A DNA stretch of 35,967 nucleotides. It comes from JBFHIJ01 sp041596515. Its GTDB lineage: Bacteria > Bacteroidota > Ignavibacteria > Kapaibacteriales > UBA2268. Both the position numbers and the translations under genes were made by a program. Of this stretch, positions 24,549 through 34,000 are shown piece by piece (position 1 is the first letter of the stretch; each line of letters starts with the position of its first letter). The stretch is from contig JBFHIJ010000030.1 in the NCBI GenBank assembly GCA_041596515.1, positions 1 to 35,967 on the forward strand, read 5' to 3'. Below the pieces are notes generated by a model that was not told the origin of the DNA, did not search any database, and saw only the letters and a list, made by a program, of their open reading frames with translations.

Positions 24549-24641
24549 TTATTTACGCTTTTTATGACGATTTTTACGAAGTCTTTTTTTCCTTTTGTGT
24601 GTCGCCATTTTATGGCGTTTTCTTTTTTTTCCGCAAGGCAT
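24549..24641 (-). CDS. AURKAIP1/COX24-domain small ribosomal protein (30 residues)
   Basis: This reading frame on the minus strand encodes a 30-residue protein, MPCGKKRKRHKMATHKRKK followed by RLRKNRHKKRK, almost entirely Lys, Arg and His. It matches the short AURKAIP1/COX24-domain proteins of Bacteroidota, which begin MPSGKKRKRHKMATHKRKK; relatives are the mitochondrial mS38 and mycobacterial bS22 ribosomal subunit proteins. The third residue is Cys instead of the usual Ser. A good Shine-Dalgarno tract, AAGAAGGAAGAAG, ends just before the ATG. It lies 112 nt downstream of the HU-type gene on the same strand. Confidence 0.88.
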   Translation of the reverse strand: MPCGKKRKRHKMATHKRKKRLRKNRHKKRK

Positions 24642-24753
24642 AACTTCTTCCTTCTTTAAATCAACTTATTATATCAATAAAATCTTAATATTGCCAACTG
24701 AGTAGGCTATTAATATAAAAAAACTTTCTGAGAAAAAAAAATATGTTGAAAAT

Positions 24754-25068
24754 TTAGTCTATGGACTCGCCATTATTTGATTTTTGTTGCATCTCATTGT
24801 CTACTCTTTTAGCAAAATCAGGAGATGGTTTAAAAATGGGAACATATCTTTTTTCTAATTGTACTTCTTCTCCGGTTTTTGGGTTACGAGCTTTACGAGG
24901 TTTCCGACTTTTATATTGAAAAACTCCAAATCCGCGAAGTTCGATTCTATGACCTTGGGCGATAGAAGCTTTTATGCTTTCAAAAACGCCTTCGACAACT
25001 TCTTTTGTATCTCTTTTAGTTAAACCGGTTGCCTTGGCGATTTCGTCAACAATGTCTGCTTTTGTCAT
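24754..25068 (-). CDS. HU/IHF-family DNA-binding protein
   Basis: The 104-residue protein contains a complete HU/IHF domain. Residues 1-45 form the dimerising helices (MTKADIVDEIAKATGL...), followed by RGFGVF (45-50) and the DNA-binding arm with RNPKTGE, where Pro63 is the minor-groove intercalating residue. The C-terminal helix (PSPDFAKRVD) is followed by a 12-residue polar tail longer than in E. coli HU. It bends DNA and organises the nucleoid; whether it acts like HU or IHF is not clear. A TAAATTTG box lies about 61 nt upstream on the minus strand. Confidence 0.93.
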   Translation of the reverse strand: MTKADIVDEIAKATGLTKRDTKEVVEGVFESIKASIAQGHRIELRGFGVFQYKSRKPRKARNPKTGEEVQLEKRYVPIFKPSPDFAKRVDNEMQQKSNNGESID

Positions 25069-25128
25069 AATTTTCCCAGCAATATTTATTGAAACACTAA
25101 TCTTATTTGCTTATCCCATAAAGGAAAA

Positions 25129-25136
25129 CAAATTTA
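25129..25136 (-). promoter_or_regulatory. Candidate -7 box of the HU-type gene
   Basis: On the minus strand the sequence reads TAAATTTG, an exact TAnnTTTG match 60 nt before the ATG of the HU/IHF-type gene. No convincing -33 element is at the expected distance. Confidence 0.35.
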
Positions 25137-25275
25137 CGAAAACTGCTATCTAAAAAAAAATATTTTCGTGGATTGAACAAGTTTTAATTCCAAACGTATA
25201 GTTTATTTGAAATTTTGTGCTAAATAAGGTAATTTAGTACTTTGCTAAAAAGGACAATTTCCTTGGGAGAGTAAA

Positions 25276-26112
25276 ATGGATTGGAAAACTCAGTTAGATG
25301 CTAATGAAAGCAGCATCCATCAGGATATTGCTGAAAAAGGAAAAATGCCAAAACATATAGCTATTATCATGGATGGTAATGGGAGATGGGCTCAAGAAAG
25401 AAATCAATCTCGTATACTTGGTCACAAAGAAGGTATCGAATCAGTTAGAGATATTGTAAAAGTTTCTTCGCAGTTGGGTGTAGAATACTTAACTTTGTAT
25501 GCATTCTCAATAGAAAATTGGAAAAGACCTATCACAGAGGTCGGTGGATTGATGAAATTACTAGAACATTATTTAAAAATTGAATTAGATGAATTACATG
25601 AGAATAATGTACGTTTAACATCTATTGGCAAAATGAGTTCTTTACCGAAGGTAGTGCAAAAACTTCTGCAATCTGCTAAGGAAAAAACTAAAGATAATAC
25701 TGGTCTTACTTTGACTTTAGCTTTGAGTTATAGTGGTAGATGGGATATAGTTCGTGCTGTACAGATGATAGCCTTGGATGTAAGAAGTGGAAAGGTGTCA
25801 CCTGAAGACATATCAGAAGAAACATTTGCTGATTATCTTCAAACAAAAGAATTTCCTGACCCTGATTTACTTATTCGAACTAGTGGTGAAATGAGGCTAA
25901 GTAATTTTCTATTGTGGGAGATGGCTTATGGTGAGATTTATATAAAAGATAAATTGTGGCCTGAGTTTAGGCGTAATGACTTATACGAAGCAATTTATAA
26001 CTTCCAGAATAGGGAGAGAAGATTTGGAAAGACTTCTTCGCAGTTGCAGGAAGATAAAGAGGAAACAGAATCATATATCAAACGGGTTGTTAATGTATTT
26101 AAGAAATCATAA
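25276..26112 (+). CDS. uppS: Isoprenyl transferase (undecaprenyl diphosphate synthase)
   Basis: UppS condenses isopentenyl diphosphate units onto farnesyl diphosphate in Z geometry to make the carrier lipid for cell-wall and glycan synthesis. The 278-residue protein shows the family signatures: IAIIMDGNGRWAQE with catalytic Asp33, the LTLYAFSIENWKRP segment (72-84) and PDLLIRTSGEMRLSNF with Arg201 and Arg207 for the pyrophosphate, then LLWEMAYGE. Both ends are extended relative to E. coli UppS (253 residues). The start ATG has GGGAG upstream. It overlaps the bamA gene by 20 nt, the classical uppS-bamA-skp-lpxD order of Bacteroidota and Chlorobi. Confidence 0.96.
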   Translation: MDWKTQLDANESSIHQDIAEKGKMPKHIAIIMDGNGRWAQERNQSRILGHKEGIESVRDIVKVSSQLGVEYLTLYAFSIENWKRPITEVGGLMKLLEHYLKIELDELHENNVRLTSIGKMSSLPKVVQKLLQSAKEKTKDNTGLTLTLALSYSGRWDIVRAVQMIALDVRSGKVSPEDISEETFADYLQTKEFPDPDLLIRTSGEMRLSNFLLWEMAYGEIYIKDKLWPEFRRNDLYEAIYNFQNRERRFGKTSSQLQEDKEETESYIKRVVNVFKKS

Positions 26113-28477
26113 TTTTTGGCTTACGATTCTACTGTTCTTAAGTAGTACAGTGATTCTTAACGCACAATTCGGCGGGGGCGTGGGCATGAATAGCCCTACG
26201 AGACAGACCTATACTATTGCCGGAGTTTCTGTAGAAGGGAATGAATTTGCCGATCCTGCTACTATTATTACACTTTCAGGGTTGAGAGTAGGCAGTAAGA
26301 TTAATCCTTATGCTGACAATACTATTCAGAAATCAATTAAACAGTTGTGGGATAGAAAGCAATTTTCAGATATTGAGATTAGTATTGAAAAAATTGCTCC
26401 CATTGGTATATTCTTGAAAATATCTGTTCAAGAATTTCCGAGGCTAAATGAGATTGTTGTAAAGGGAAATGATGAAATTGAGACTAAAGACATCGAAGAT
26501 GCTACAGAAAAGATGCGTGGTGATATAATTTCAGGTTATGAACTATATAAAGTAGAAAAATCTGTTAAAGCTTTATACAACGAGGAAGGTCTGACTTTTG
26601 CAAAAGTTAAAGCAGAGCTTGGCTCTACAACAAGAGACGCTTATGCAGATATGATCTTAGATATCGAAGAAGGTGTCGAATTTTATTGTAGCTCTATTGT
26701 TATCGAAGGGAATAATGCTTTTGATGATAGCAAACTAGCATCTCAATTTGATGATACAAAAACTACATCTTGGTATGAATTCTGGGCTTCTTCCAAATTC
26801 GATAAAAATAAATATGAAGAAGATAAAGATTTACTTATCAGATATTATAAGCAAAACGGATATGTAGATGCTGAAATATTAGATGATTCACTTGTATATA
26901 ATGAAGAAACAGAAACAGTTCAAGTCTTGCTTACTGTAAGCGAAGGTAAACAAATATTTGTAAGAAATATTGCTTTTGACGGTAATACCGTTTATAATGA
27001 TGATGAGCTGCTTAGACGACTTGATTTTAGAAAAGGCGATTCTTTTGATAAGGAAAAATTTACATTAAACTTGAATGGTAATGAAGAACAAAGTGATTGT
27101 GCTTCTCTATATTTAGATAATGGGTATCTGACTGCAAGGATGGACCCTCAAGAAAGAAGGGTTGAAGGGGATAGCGTTGATATTACCATAAATGTATTTG
27201 AAAATGACAGGTTTAGAATCAGACATGTAAAAATTATTGGTAATGATAAAACTAAAGATAAAGTTATCAGAAGAGAGTTATATACACGTCCTGGTGATTA
27301 TTTCTCAAAAAGCTCACTTATCAGGAGTGTAAGAGCTTTAGGTATGCTCAACTACTTCAATCCTGAAGCTTTGAAACCTGATGTGTTACCCGTCGATAAT
27401 ACTAACGTTGACATTTCATATACATTAGAAGAAAGATCTACCGATACATTTAATGCTCAAATAGGTTATGCCGGTAGTTTTGGTATGACTGGTGCTATTG
27501 GTTTCACATTTAATAATTTTTCTTTGATGGAACCGTTTAAAGGTGGTGCAGGGCAAGTGTTTAATCTGAATTGGGAATTTGGATATAACAACAGATTGCA
27601 AAACTTCTCTATCGGATTTACAGAACCTTGGCTAATGAATACACCTACTACCATTGGCTTTAATCTATATAGTTCTAAAATAAATTATGGCTATAGTTTA
27701 AAAAGGCTTGGTGTCGGTATGAATATTGGGCGTAGATTCCGTTGGCCAGATGACTATTGGAGAGGTGATTGGAATTTGCGAATTCAACAGAATGATATTA
27801 CAGAAGGTGGTTCATATTATTATCTACCGGGTAAAAATACAGAACTTACATTAGGGCAAACAATATCAAGAATTAGTTTAAATAGCCCATTCTTTGCAAC
27901 TAGTGGCTCCAAATTTACATGGGGTATCAATTATGCAATGGGAAATATCGGGCTTGGCTCTGTTGATTATTTGAAAAATGAAGTTACTTATGAAATGTAC
28001 AATCCTCTTTTGCAAGTGCAGGGTAATGATAGATTAGTTTTTGCAATGAAAGCAAACTGGGGATATTTAACATATTTAGAAAAAGATTCTACAATTTCTC
28101 CAATTGATTATTACTATATGGGAGGTAACGGGCTAAGCGGAATCGGTGTTACTCCACTGAGAGGGTATGACGATAGAGCTATAGGTGGTTACAATTGGAA
28201 TAGAGTAATGTCTAAATATACTGCTGAACTTAGATTAGCTTTGTCTATAAATCCGATGCCTATATATGTATTTGGATTTGCTGAGGCAGGTAATGTTTGG
28301 ACTGGGCTAAGCTCCACTGATCCATTTGATTTGAAACGCTCAGCCGGTATTGGTATTCAAATGTTAGTCCAACCAATTGGTATACTTGGCTTCAGTTATG
28401 GTTATGGTTTTGATAAACCGACCGGGGGCACTGAAGTATCGGGTTGGAGATTCTTATTTCACTTAGGACCACAATAA
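26093..28477 (+). CDS. bamA: Outer-membrane protein assembly factor BamA
   Basis: BamA inserts beta-barrel proteins into the outer membrane. The 794-residue product has a signal peptide (MYLRNHNFWLTILLFLSS... to LNAQ), a Gly-rich stretch, five POTRA domains (openings at YTIAGVSVEGN, NEIVVKGN, SIVIEGNN, RNIAFDGNTVY, RHVKIIGND) and an Omp85 barrel from about residue 455. The barrel holds TPLRGYDDRAIGG, the equivalent of the conserved VRGF loop. The ATG at 26093 places the signal peptide at the start and overlaps uppS by 20 nt; a longer frame running through uppS is rejected. Length is close to E. coli BamA (810). Confidence 0.95.
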   Translation: MYLRNHNFWLTILLFLSSTVILNAQFGGGVGMNSPTRQTYTIAGVSVEGNEFADPATIITLSGLRVGSKINPYADNTIQKSIKQLWDRKQFSDIEISIEKIAPIGIFLKISVQEFPRLNEIVVKGNDEIETKDIEDATEKMRGDIISGYELYKVEKSVKALYNEEGLTFAKVKAELGSTTRDAYADMILDIEEGVEFYCSSIVIEGNNAFDDSKLASQFDDTKTTSWYEFWASSKFDKNKYEEDKDLLIRYYKQNGYVDAEILDDSLVYNEETETVQVLLTVSEGKQIFVRNIAFDGNTVYNDDELLRRLDFRKGDSFDKEKFTLNLNGNEEQSDCASLYLDNGYLTARMDPQERRVEGDSVDITINVFENDRFRIRHVKIIGNDKTKDKVIRRELYTRPGDYFSKSSLIRSVRALGMLNYFNPEALKPDVLPVDNTNVDISYTLEERSTDTFNAQIGYAGSFGMTGAIGFTFNNFSLMEPFKGGAGQVFNLNWEFGYNNRLQNFSIGFTEPWLMNTPTTIGFNLYSSKINYGYSLKRLGVGMNIGRRFRWPDDYWRGDWNLRIQQNDITEGGSYYYLPGKNTELTLGQTISRISLNSPFFATSGSKFTWGINYAMGNIGLGSVDYLKNEVTYEMYNPLLQVQGNDRLVFAMKANWGYLTYLEKDSTISPIDYYYMGGNGLSGIGVTPLRGYDDRAIGGYNWNRVMSKYTAELRLALSINPMPIYVFGFAEAGNVWTGLSSTDPFDLKRSAGIGIQMLVQPIGILGFSYGYGFDKPTGGTEVSGWRFLFHLGPQ

Positions 28478-28510
28478 TATTAAATATTTATAAATCAAAA
28501 GAGGTTTATC

Positions 28511-29038
28511 ATGAAAAAAATGTTGATGCTATTGCTTATAGTTATTGGCTTCGCTATTACAACAACTGCTTCAAATGCACAAGCACTTAACGTTGGTGTA
28601 GTTGATGTAATTACAATTCTTAAAGAAATGCCTGCTGCAAAAAAAGTAGATAAAGAATTGCAGGAAATTGGATTGAAATGGCAAGATACTTTGATGGCAA
28701 TGCAAAAAGATTTGGAAGCCAGATTAGAGCAATATAAAAAGCAAAAATCTATGATGCCTGCTGATCAGCAAGCTAAAACAGAAAATGAATTGCAAGCTAT
28801 GAATCAATCTTTGATGCAATACAACCAAGAAAAATTCGGACAGCAAGGCGAAATGTCTCTAGTGAGAGATCAAAAACTAGAGCCTATCAGAGAAACTGTA
28901 AAAAAAGCAATTGAAAAAGTTTCAAAAGATGAAAAACTTAATCTTGTTTTAGAAAAAACTTCTAATATATTGTACTTTGATGATGCTATGGACATCACAT
29001 ATAAAGTATTAGATGTGATTAAAAGAGGAAATAAATAA
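28511..29038 (+). CDS. Periplasmic chaperone Skp/OmpH family, copy 1
   Basis: The 175-residue protein has a signal peptide ending near SNAQA, then LNVGVVDVITILKEMPAAKKVDKEL, the diagnostic Skp opening (a VDxxxIL strand). A long polar coiled-coil arm (about 45-130, with LQEIGLKWQDTLMAMQKDLE) and a closing strand LNLVLEKTSNILYF follow. Skp trimers hold unfolded outer-membrane proteins on their way to BamA. It sits 33 nt after bamA with AGAGG before its ATG. A second, distinct Skp-like gene follows; paired copies are usual in Bacteroidota. Confidence 0.92.
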   Translation: MKKMLMLLLIVIGFAITTTASNAQALNVGVVDVITILKEMPAAKKVDKELQEIGLKWQDTLMAMQKDLEARLEQYKKQKSMMPADQQAKTENELQAMNQSLMQYNQEKFGQQGEMSLVRDQKLEPIRETVKKAIEKVSKDEKLNLVLEKTSNILYFDDAMDITYKVLDVIKRGNK

Positions 29039-29051
29039 ACTTTTTAGAGAC

Positions 29052-29081
29052 TAAGTGGTACTATGAATATAGTACCACTTA
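29052..29081 (+). terminator. 13-bp perfect hairpin between the two skp genes
   Basis: TAAGTGGTACTAT (29052-29064) is perfectly complementary to ATAGTACCACTTA (29069-29081) with a GAAT loop; a weak T run (ATTTTTAAA) follows about eight bases on. It lies between copy 1 and copy 2, so it is a partial terminator, attenuator or mRNA-stabilising hairpin. Confidence 0.6.
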
Positions 29082-29110
29082 TACATCTATTTTTAAATTC
29101 GGAATCTGAC

Positions 29111-29869
29111 ATGAGAAAATCTATCATTTTTATAGCTGTAATTTTAACTTTTATATTTAGCTCTAATCTTTCTGCTCAGAAAGTTGGGTTTATTAACTCT
29201 AACACTATTAGAACTAAATTCCCTGAAGCTATATCTGCTGAGCAGCGAGTGCAATCGGTCGTTGAAGATTGGAAAAGAGAGCTGGCGGAAACTCAAAACC
29301 AAATTGAAGAACTTGAGTTTGAGATGAAAAAAAACAGATTAATCTGGAGCGATAGGGAAAAAGCTGCCAAAGAAAGAAAATTAAAAGAACTGCTAAAGAA
29401 AAGAGAAGGTTTTGCCAAAATAAAATTCGAATCCGGTGGGGAGTACGATAAAATCGTAAAAGAGATTATGAGTCCTATCGAAGAAAAAATATTTGCCTCA
29501 GTTCAAACAGTTGCTTCGGATGAAGGCTATGACATTATCTTAGATCAAAGTATACAGCCTATACCTTATGTTAATTTTAAGTACGATTTGACTATCAAAG
29601 TCTTAAAAGTATTAGGTGTTGAAACTGAAGACTTAGAGAAAGATTTACAGAAAAAAATTGATAAAGATCCGAGAAATCAGAAAAAAGAAAGTAAAAAACC
29701 TCGTTCTCGTAGAGCTAGAAGGTCAAGAAATGACCCTACTGAAGCGAAAGATATCCAAGAAAATCTGAAAGAAAAGCAATTGGAAGAGAAAGAAATCGAA
29801 GAAAATTCTCCTGACGAAAGTTCGCCCGAAGAAGAAAATAAAGAAAATTTAGAGCAAGAAATAAAGTAG
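29111..29869 (+). CDS. Periplasmic chaperone Skp/OmpH family, copy 2, with charged tail
   Basis: The 252-residue protein has a signal peptide (MRKSIIFIAVILTFIFSSN, LSAQ) and the Skp opening KVGFINSNTIRTKFPEA. A long coiled-coil arm (about 42-105, rich in Glu, Lys and Arg) and a closing strand GYDIILDQSIQPIPYV follow. After residue 180 comes a basic segment (KKPRSRRARRSRN), then an extended acidic segment (EENSPDESSPEEENKENLE). This tail of about 70 residues is absent from copy 1 and from E. coli Skp. The ATG at 29111 starts the signal peptide; a longer start lies inside a hairpin. It is followed by lpxD at 8 nt. Confidence 0.88.
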   Translation: MRKSIIFIAVILTFIFSSNLSAQKVGFINSNTIRTKFPEAISAEQRVQSVVEDWKRELAETQNQIEELEFEMKKNRLIWSDREKAAKERKLKELLKKREGFAKIKFESGGEYDKIVKEIMSPIEEKIFASVQTVASDEGYDIILDQSIQPIPYVNFKYDLTIKVLKVLGVETEDLEKDLQKKIDKDPRNQKKESKKPRSRRARRSRNDPTEAKDIQENLKEKQLEEKEIEENSPDESSPEEENKENLEQEIK

Positions 29870-29877
29870 TTGATAGC

Positions 29878-30927
29878 ATGATTAATATTAAGACTAAAGA
29901 ACTTGCAACAAAATTAAATGGTCGCCTGATTGGATCGGGTGACCTTTCTATTTTGAGATTGAATAAAATAGCAGAAGCTCTTGAAGGAGAGCTTACTTTC
30001 CTAAATGATGAAAAATATCTGCATTTTATTAGTAAAACAAAGGCTAGTTGCATTCTTGTTAAAGAATCATTTTTGCACGCTTGCAATAATAAAAACGTTG
30101 ATTACATAGTAGTTGATAATCCACATGCCGCTTTTGTTGGCATAATGATGGAAATTGCAGAAACTCAAAAAACAAGGAATTCCACAATTAGCCCCAAAGC
30201 TACTATCGCCGAATCTGCTGATATTGCAGATGATGTAACAATAGAAGCTGGAGTTGTTATAGGTGAAAATTGTAAAATTGGTAGCGGTTCAGTGATTAGA
30301 GCCAATACTGTTTTATATGAAAATGTAACTGTCGGTAAGAATAATTGTATTAATTCTAACATATCTTTATACAACGATACGGTGGTTGGTAATAATTGTA
30401 TTATTCATGCAGGTGCTGTGATTGGTTCTGATGGATTTGGTTTTATCGAACAACCTGATGGGAAGTATATCAAAGTGCCACAGCTTGGTAATGTAATAAT
30501 ACATGATAATGTTGAAATTGGTGCCAATTGCACTATTGATAGAGCCATGATAGGCTCTACTATTATCAAATCAGGTGTAAAATTAGACAATCTTATCCAT
30601 ATAGCTCATAACTGTGAAATAGGGAAGAATACTGCTTCTGCTGCACAAACTGGTATCTCCGGTAGCACAATTATTGGCGAAAGAGTTAAACTGGGCGGGC
30701 AAGTAGGTTTAGCTGGACACCTTTCGATAGCTGATGATGTTATATTATTAGCTCAGTCAGGAGTTGCTAAGACTATAGACAAGAAAGGAACTTACTTTGG
30801 AGCTCCTGCCAAAGACCAAATGAAAGCGTTCAAAATAGAAGCAGTTATCAGACATTTACCTGAATTGATGTATGAGATAAGAGAGCTACAGAAAAAAGTA
30901 AAAAATATAGAATCTGATACTATATAA
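29878..30927 (+). CDS. lpxD: UDP-3-O-acylglucosamine N-acyltransferase
   Basis: LpxD adds the second, N-linked acyl chain to UDP-3-O-acylglucosamine in lipid A synthesis, using acyl-ACP. The 349-residue protein has the N-terminal uridine-binding domain (1-100), a left-handed beta helix of hexapeptide repeats (about 105-320: for example IGENCKIGSGSVIRANTV), and a C-terminal helix (HLPELMYEIRELQKKVKN) that forms the trimer bundle. The catalytic His is His244 in IHIAHNCEIG. The FGFIEQPDGKYIKVPQLGNV insert is typical. It starts 8 nt after copy 2 of skp and closes the envelope operon. Confidence 0.95.
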   Translation: MINIKTKELATKLNGRLIGSGDLSILRLNKIAEALEGELTFLNDEKYLHFISKTKASCILVKESFLHACNNKNVDYIVVDNPHAAFVGIMMEIAETQKTRNSTISPKATIAESADIADDVTIEAGVVIGENCKIGSGSVIRANTVLYENVTVGKNNCINSNISLYNDTVVGNNCIIHAGAVIGSDGFGFIEQPDGKYIKVPQLGNVIIHDNVEIGANCTIDRAMIGSTIIKSGVKLDNLIHIAHNCEIGKNTASAAQTGISGSTIIGERVKLGGQVGLAGHLSIADDVILLAQSGVAKTIDKKGTYFGAPAKDQMKAFKIEAVIRHLPELMYEIRELQKKVKNIESDTI

Positions 30928-30966
30928 TTCTTATAGCCTTATTGCAAAAAAGATATCTATATTTAG

Positions 30967-30974
30967 TATATTTG
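30967..30974 (+). promoter_or_regulatory. Candidate -7 box of the T9SS surface protein gene
   Basis: TATATTTG matches TAnnTTTG and lies 52 nt before the ATG at 31027. A TTG at 30942-30944, about 22 nt upstream, could be the -33 element. This fits an own promoter for the large secreted protein after the lpxD operon. Confidence 0.4.
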
Positions 30975-31026
30975 TAACTAAATTCCTTTTTCTAACTCTA
31001 TCTTATATAAGAGGAAGAAGACAAAT

Positions 31027-34000
31027 ATGCTAAGACAATCAGTAATATATTTCATTTTGTTGATGATGCCAAAAATATTAATTTCGGCATCATCGGCAAT
31101 TTATATTACAGATGTATCAAAATATCCTCTTATCGAAGCCAATATCTACTTTTTAGACGATTCGGGCAACCCAATCTATGATATTTCCGAAAGTGATATT
31201 ACAATATCTGAAAATGGAACTCCTCAGCTAATAGACGAATTTTCTTGCTCGCAAGGTAGTGTGCCTATTGATATTTCTTCTATACTTTCAGTAGATGTAT
31301 CTGCCTCTATGAACCAAGACAAATTGAGTATAGCCAAATCTGCACTCCAACAATGGATATCAAATCTACCATTAAACAGTGACGCTGCAATAACTACCTT
31401 TAATAAACATACTTATTTGCTCCGGGACTTTACTGAAGATAAAACTCTGCTATCTAATGCTCTAAATTTTAACTCCGGCACTGGAGGAACAGATTTTGAC
31501 AAAGCATTTTTTGGTCTTCCTGCCGGAATCTATAATGTAGCAGAAAGAGCCAAAAGCAAACCAATCATAGTTTTGTTTACAGATGGTGAGGGGAGTGCCG
31601 ATTATCCAGTTATTATAAGCAAAGCAAAAGATATAGACGCAAAAATTTATGCGTTTGTTAGCTCTGAAGACATACCTCTATTTCTTTCAAACATGGCAGA
31701 GGAAACCGGTGGAAAAACTTTTGGAGTGAGCTTGACTAACAATGATGTTGAAAATGCTTATAATTATATATTAAATGATGCGCGTGGAGTAAAACCATGT
31801 ACAATAAGTTGGATATCTAACACTTGTTCCAAATCTAAAAATATAGCAATTAGCGTTCCTAAAAAGGGAATTCTCCAAGAATTAACTTTCAATATTTCAG
31901 ACAAGTATCTACCCGGATTTATATACCCTCAGTCAAATACTGTAGACTTTGGGACTGTAAATATTGGCAGTAGCTCCACACGAAATATTACAATTTCTGC
32001 AGATAAAAAAGATATTACCATAGATACAATTTTAGTTAATAATAAAAACTTCTCAATTGATTTGGGAAGTCAAAACTACCCTCTTCATATCAAAGAAGGC
32101 AGCAGTATACCATTAAAAATATTATACAAGTCAAATACAGAAAGCTATACTGTTGCAAAGTTTAATATCATTTCAGATGCATGCGTAAACGATATATTTT
32201 ATGCCATAGCAGGTGGAAAAACTACCCCTGCTGCAGATTCTCTCCTAAAAATTACATTCCCAAATGGTAGTGAAAAACTCATAGCCGGTACTGATACTAT
32301 AATTACTTGGGAAGGTATTTCTGCTTTAGATTCCGTTGCTATAGAATACACTACGGACGAGTCTAATTGGAAATTGATTACTCAGTTTGCAGATAATCTA
32401 TCATTTAGATGGCATATACCTTATGACATATCATCAACTTGTCGGGTCAGATTGAGACATACAAATACACTTCTAGAGTCAGGTGATAATTACATTATAG
32501 ATGCCCATCCCAAAGCGATAAATAAAGTAGTCTGGGGGCGTAATGATTTTGATACTCTATACACTGCCGGTAAAGATGGGACATTAAAAAAATGGTACTA
32601 TAAGTACAAACAAGAATATCTTATACTTACAGGTCAAATCAATATTTCGGACATCACTCAGAATTCAGGAAGTCTAATAGCTAGTATTTCTGAGGATAAG
32701 AGAGTAAAAGTTTACAACACTAATACTGATAATGACTTAATAGCAGATTATGGTCAGGTGTCAGGCATGAATTGTGTAGATTGGTCAAAAGACAGCAGAT
32801 TTATTATTGGTGGTAGTAACGATGGTACTATTCTAATTTGGAAGTTGTCTGATAAATTTAATCCATTAGTATCTGCTAAGTTACATCAGTCAAAAATTGT
32901 AGATATTCAGTGGAACCCCAGCTCAAGCTTAATAGCGAGTTGCGATACTGATGGTTTTTTAAAGATTTCAAATATGACTTTGGTGTCAGGAAATATAGTT
33001 ATCAAAGAAATTCTTACTTTCCCTCAATATACTTATGATATTAATGCTCTGGAATGGATTACGGATGAAAAGGTAGCTGTTGCTGCAGATAATAAAGAAG
33101 TAAAGATATGGGATGTAAATCAAATATCTTTGCCTGTTTCCTATTTAAGAAACGATATAGAAGAATACTTAAATGATTTAGATTATAATCCAGTACAGAA
33201 AATATTAGCTACTGTTGGTACTTTACATGGTGTTAGACTTTTTAATCTGTCTCAAAGTAAGACTTCATATCAGCCTGATTTTCAATATGATGGACATCAA
33301 GATCAAGTAACATCTGTCAGTATCCGGTATGATGGATCGACAGTTGCGTCTACTGACTTAAGCGGGGCTTTACATGTATGGAAGATAGAAAGTGAAAACG
33401 ACAATTACAAAGCACTTCAAGACGACATATCTGATGCAGATTTTTCAATAGTAGGAGCTTCGATATCAGTAAATGATATAGATTTTGGTAAGCAACTTAA
33501 GGATTACCCTACAGATTCTTTAATTAGTAATTATGTCTTAAATAGTTATGCCTTTCCGATTATAATAGACTCAGTTGCAATTGGAGGCAAAGATGCTTCA
33601 TTGTTTAATTTGCAAAACTCATTTACCAATAAAAAACTTACACCCGGCGAAGGATTATCTCTTCTTATTAAGTCAACCAATACTGAATTAGGCAATATCG
33701 AAACAGATTTAATAATTTATTATAATTCTTTGCAAACGAAAGCTGCAATCAAATCAGAAGTGATTGACAAAAAGATTGATATATTGAATGATTATTATTT
33801 TATCGGCAAGTCTAATATAGATACTTCAATCTCTAAAAAAATTACTATATTTTACAATAAGTCCAATCAAAATATCAAAATAGAATCAGTAAATCTTCTA
33901 AAAATAAATTCGGATGTATTTAACTTTGACAGCGTAACCGGAAAAGTAGTCGAACCAAATGATTCACTTCAAATATTAGTTCATTTTGAGCCGAAAGAAT

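Noticed and set aside
25976..26092. Longer bamA frame within uppS
   Set aside because: The added residues are charged shadow sequence; the signal peptide begins at the ATG at 26093.
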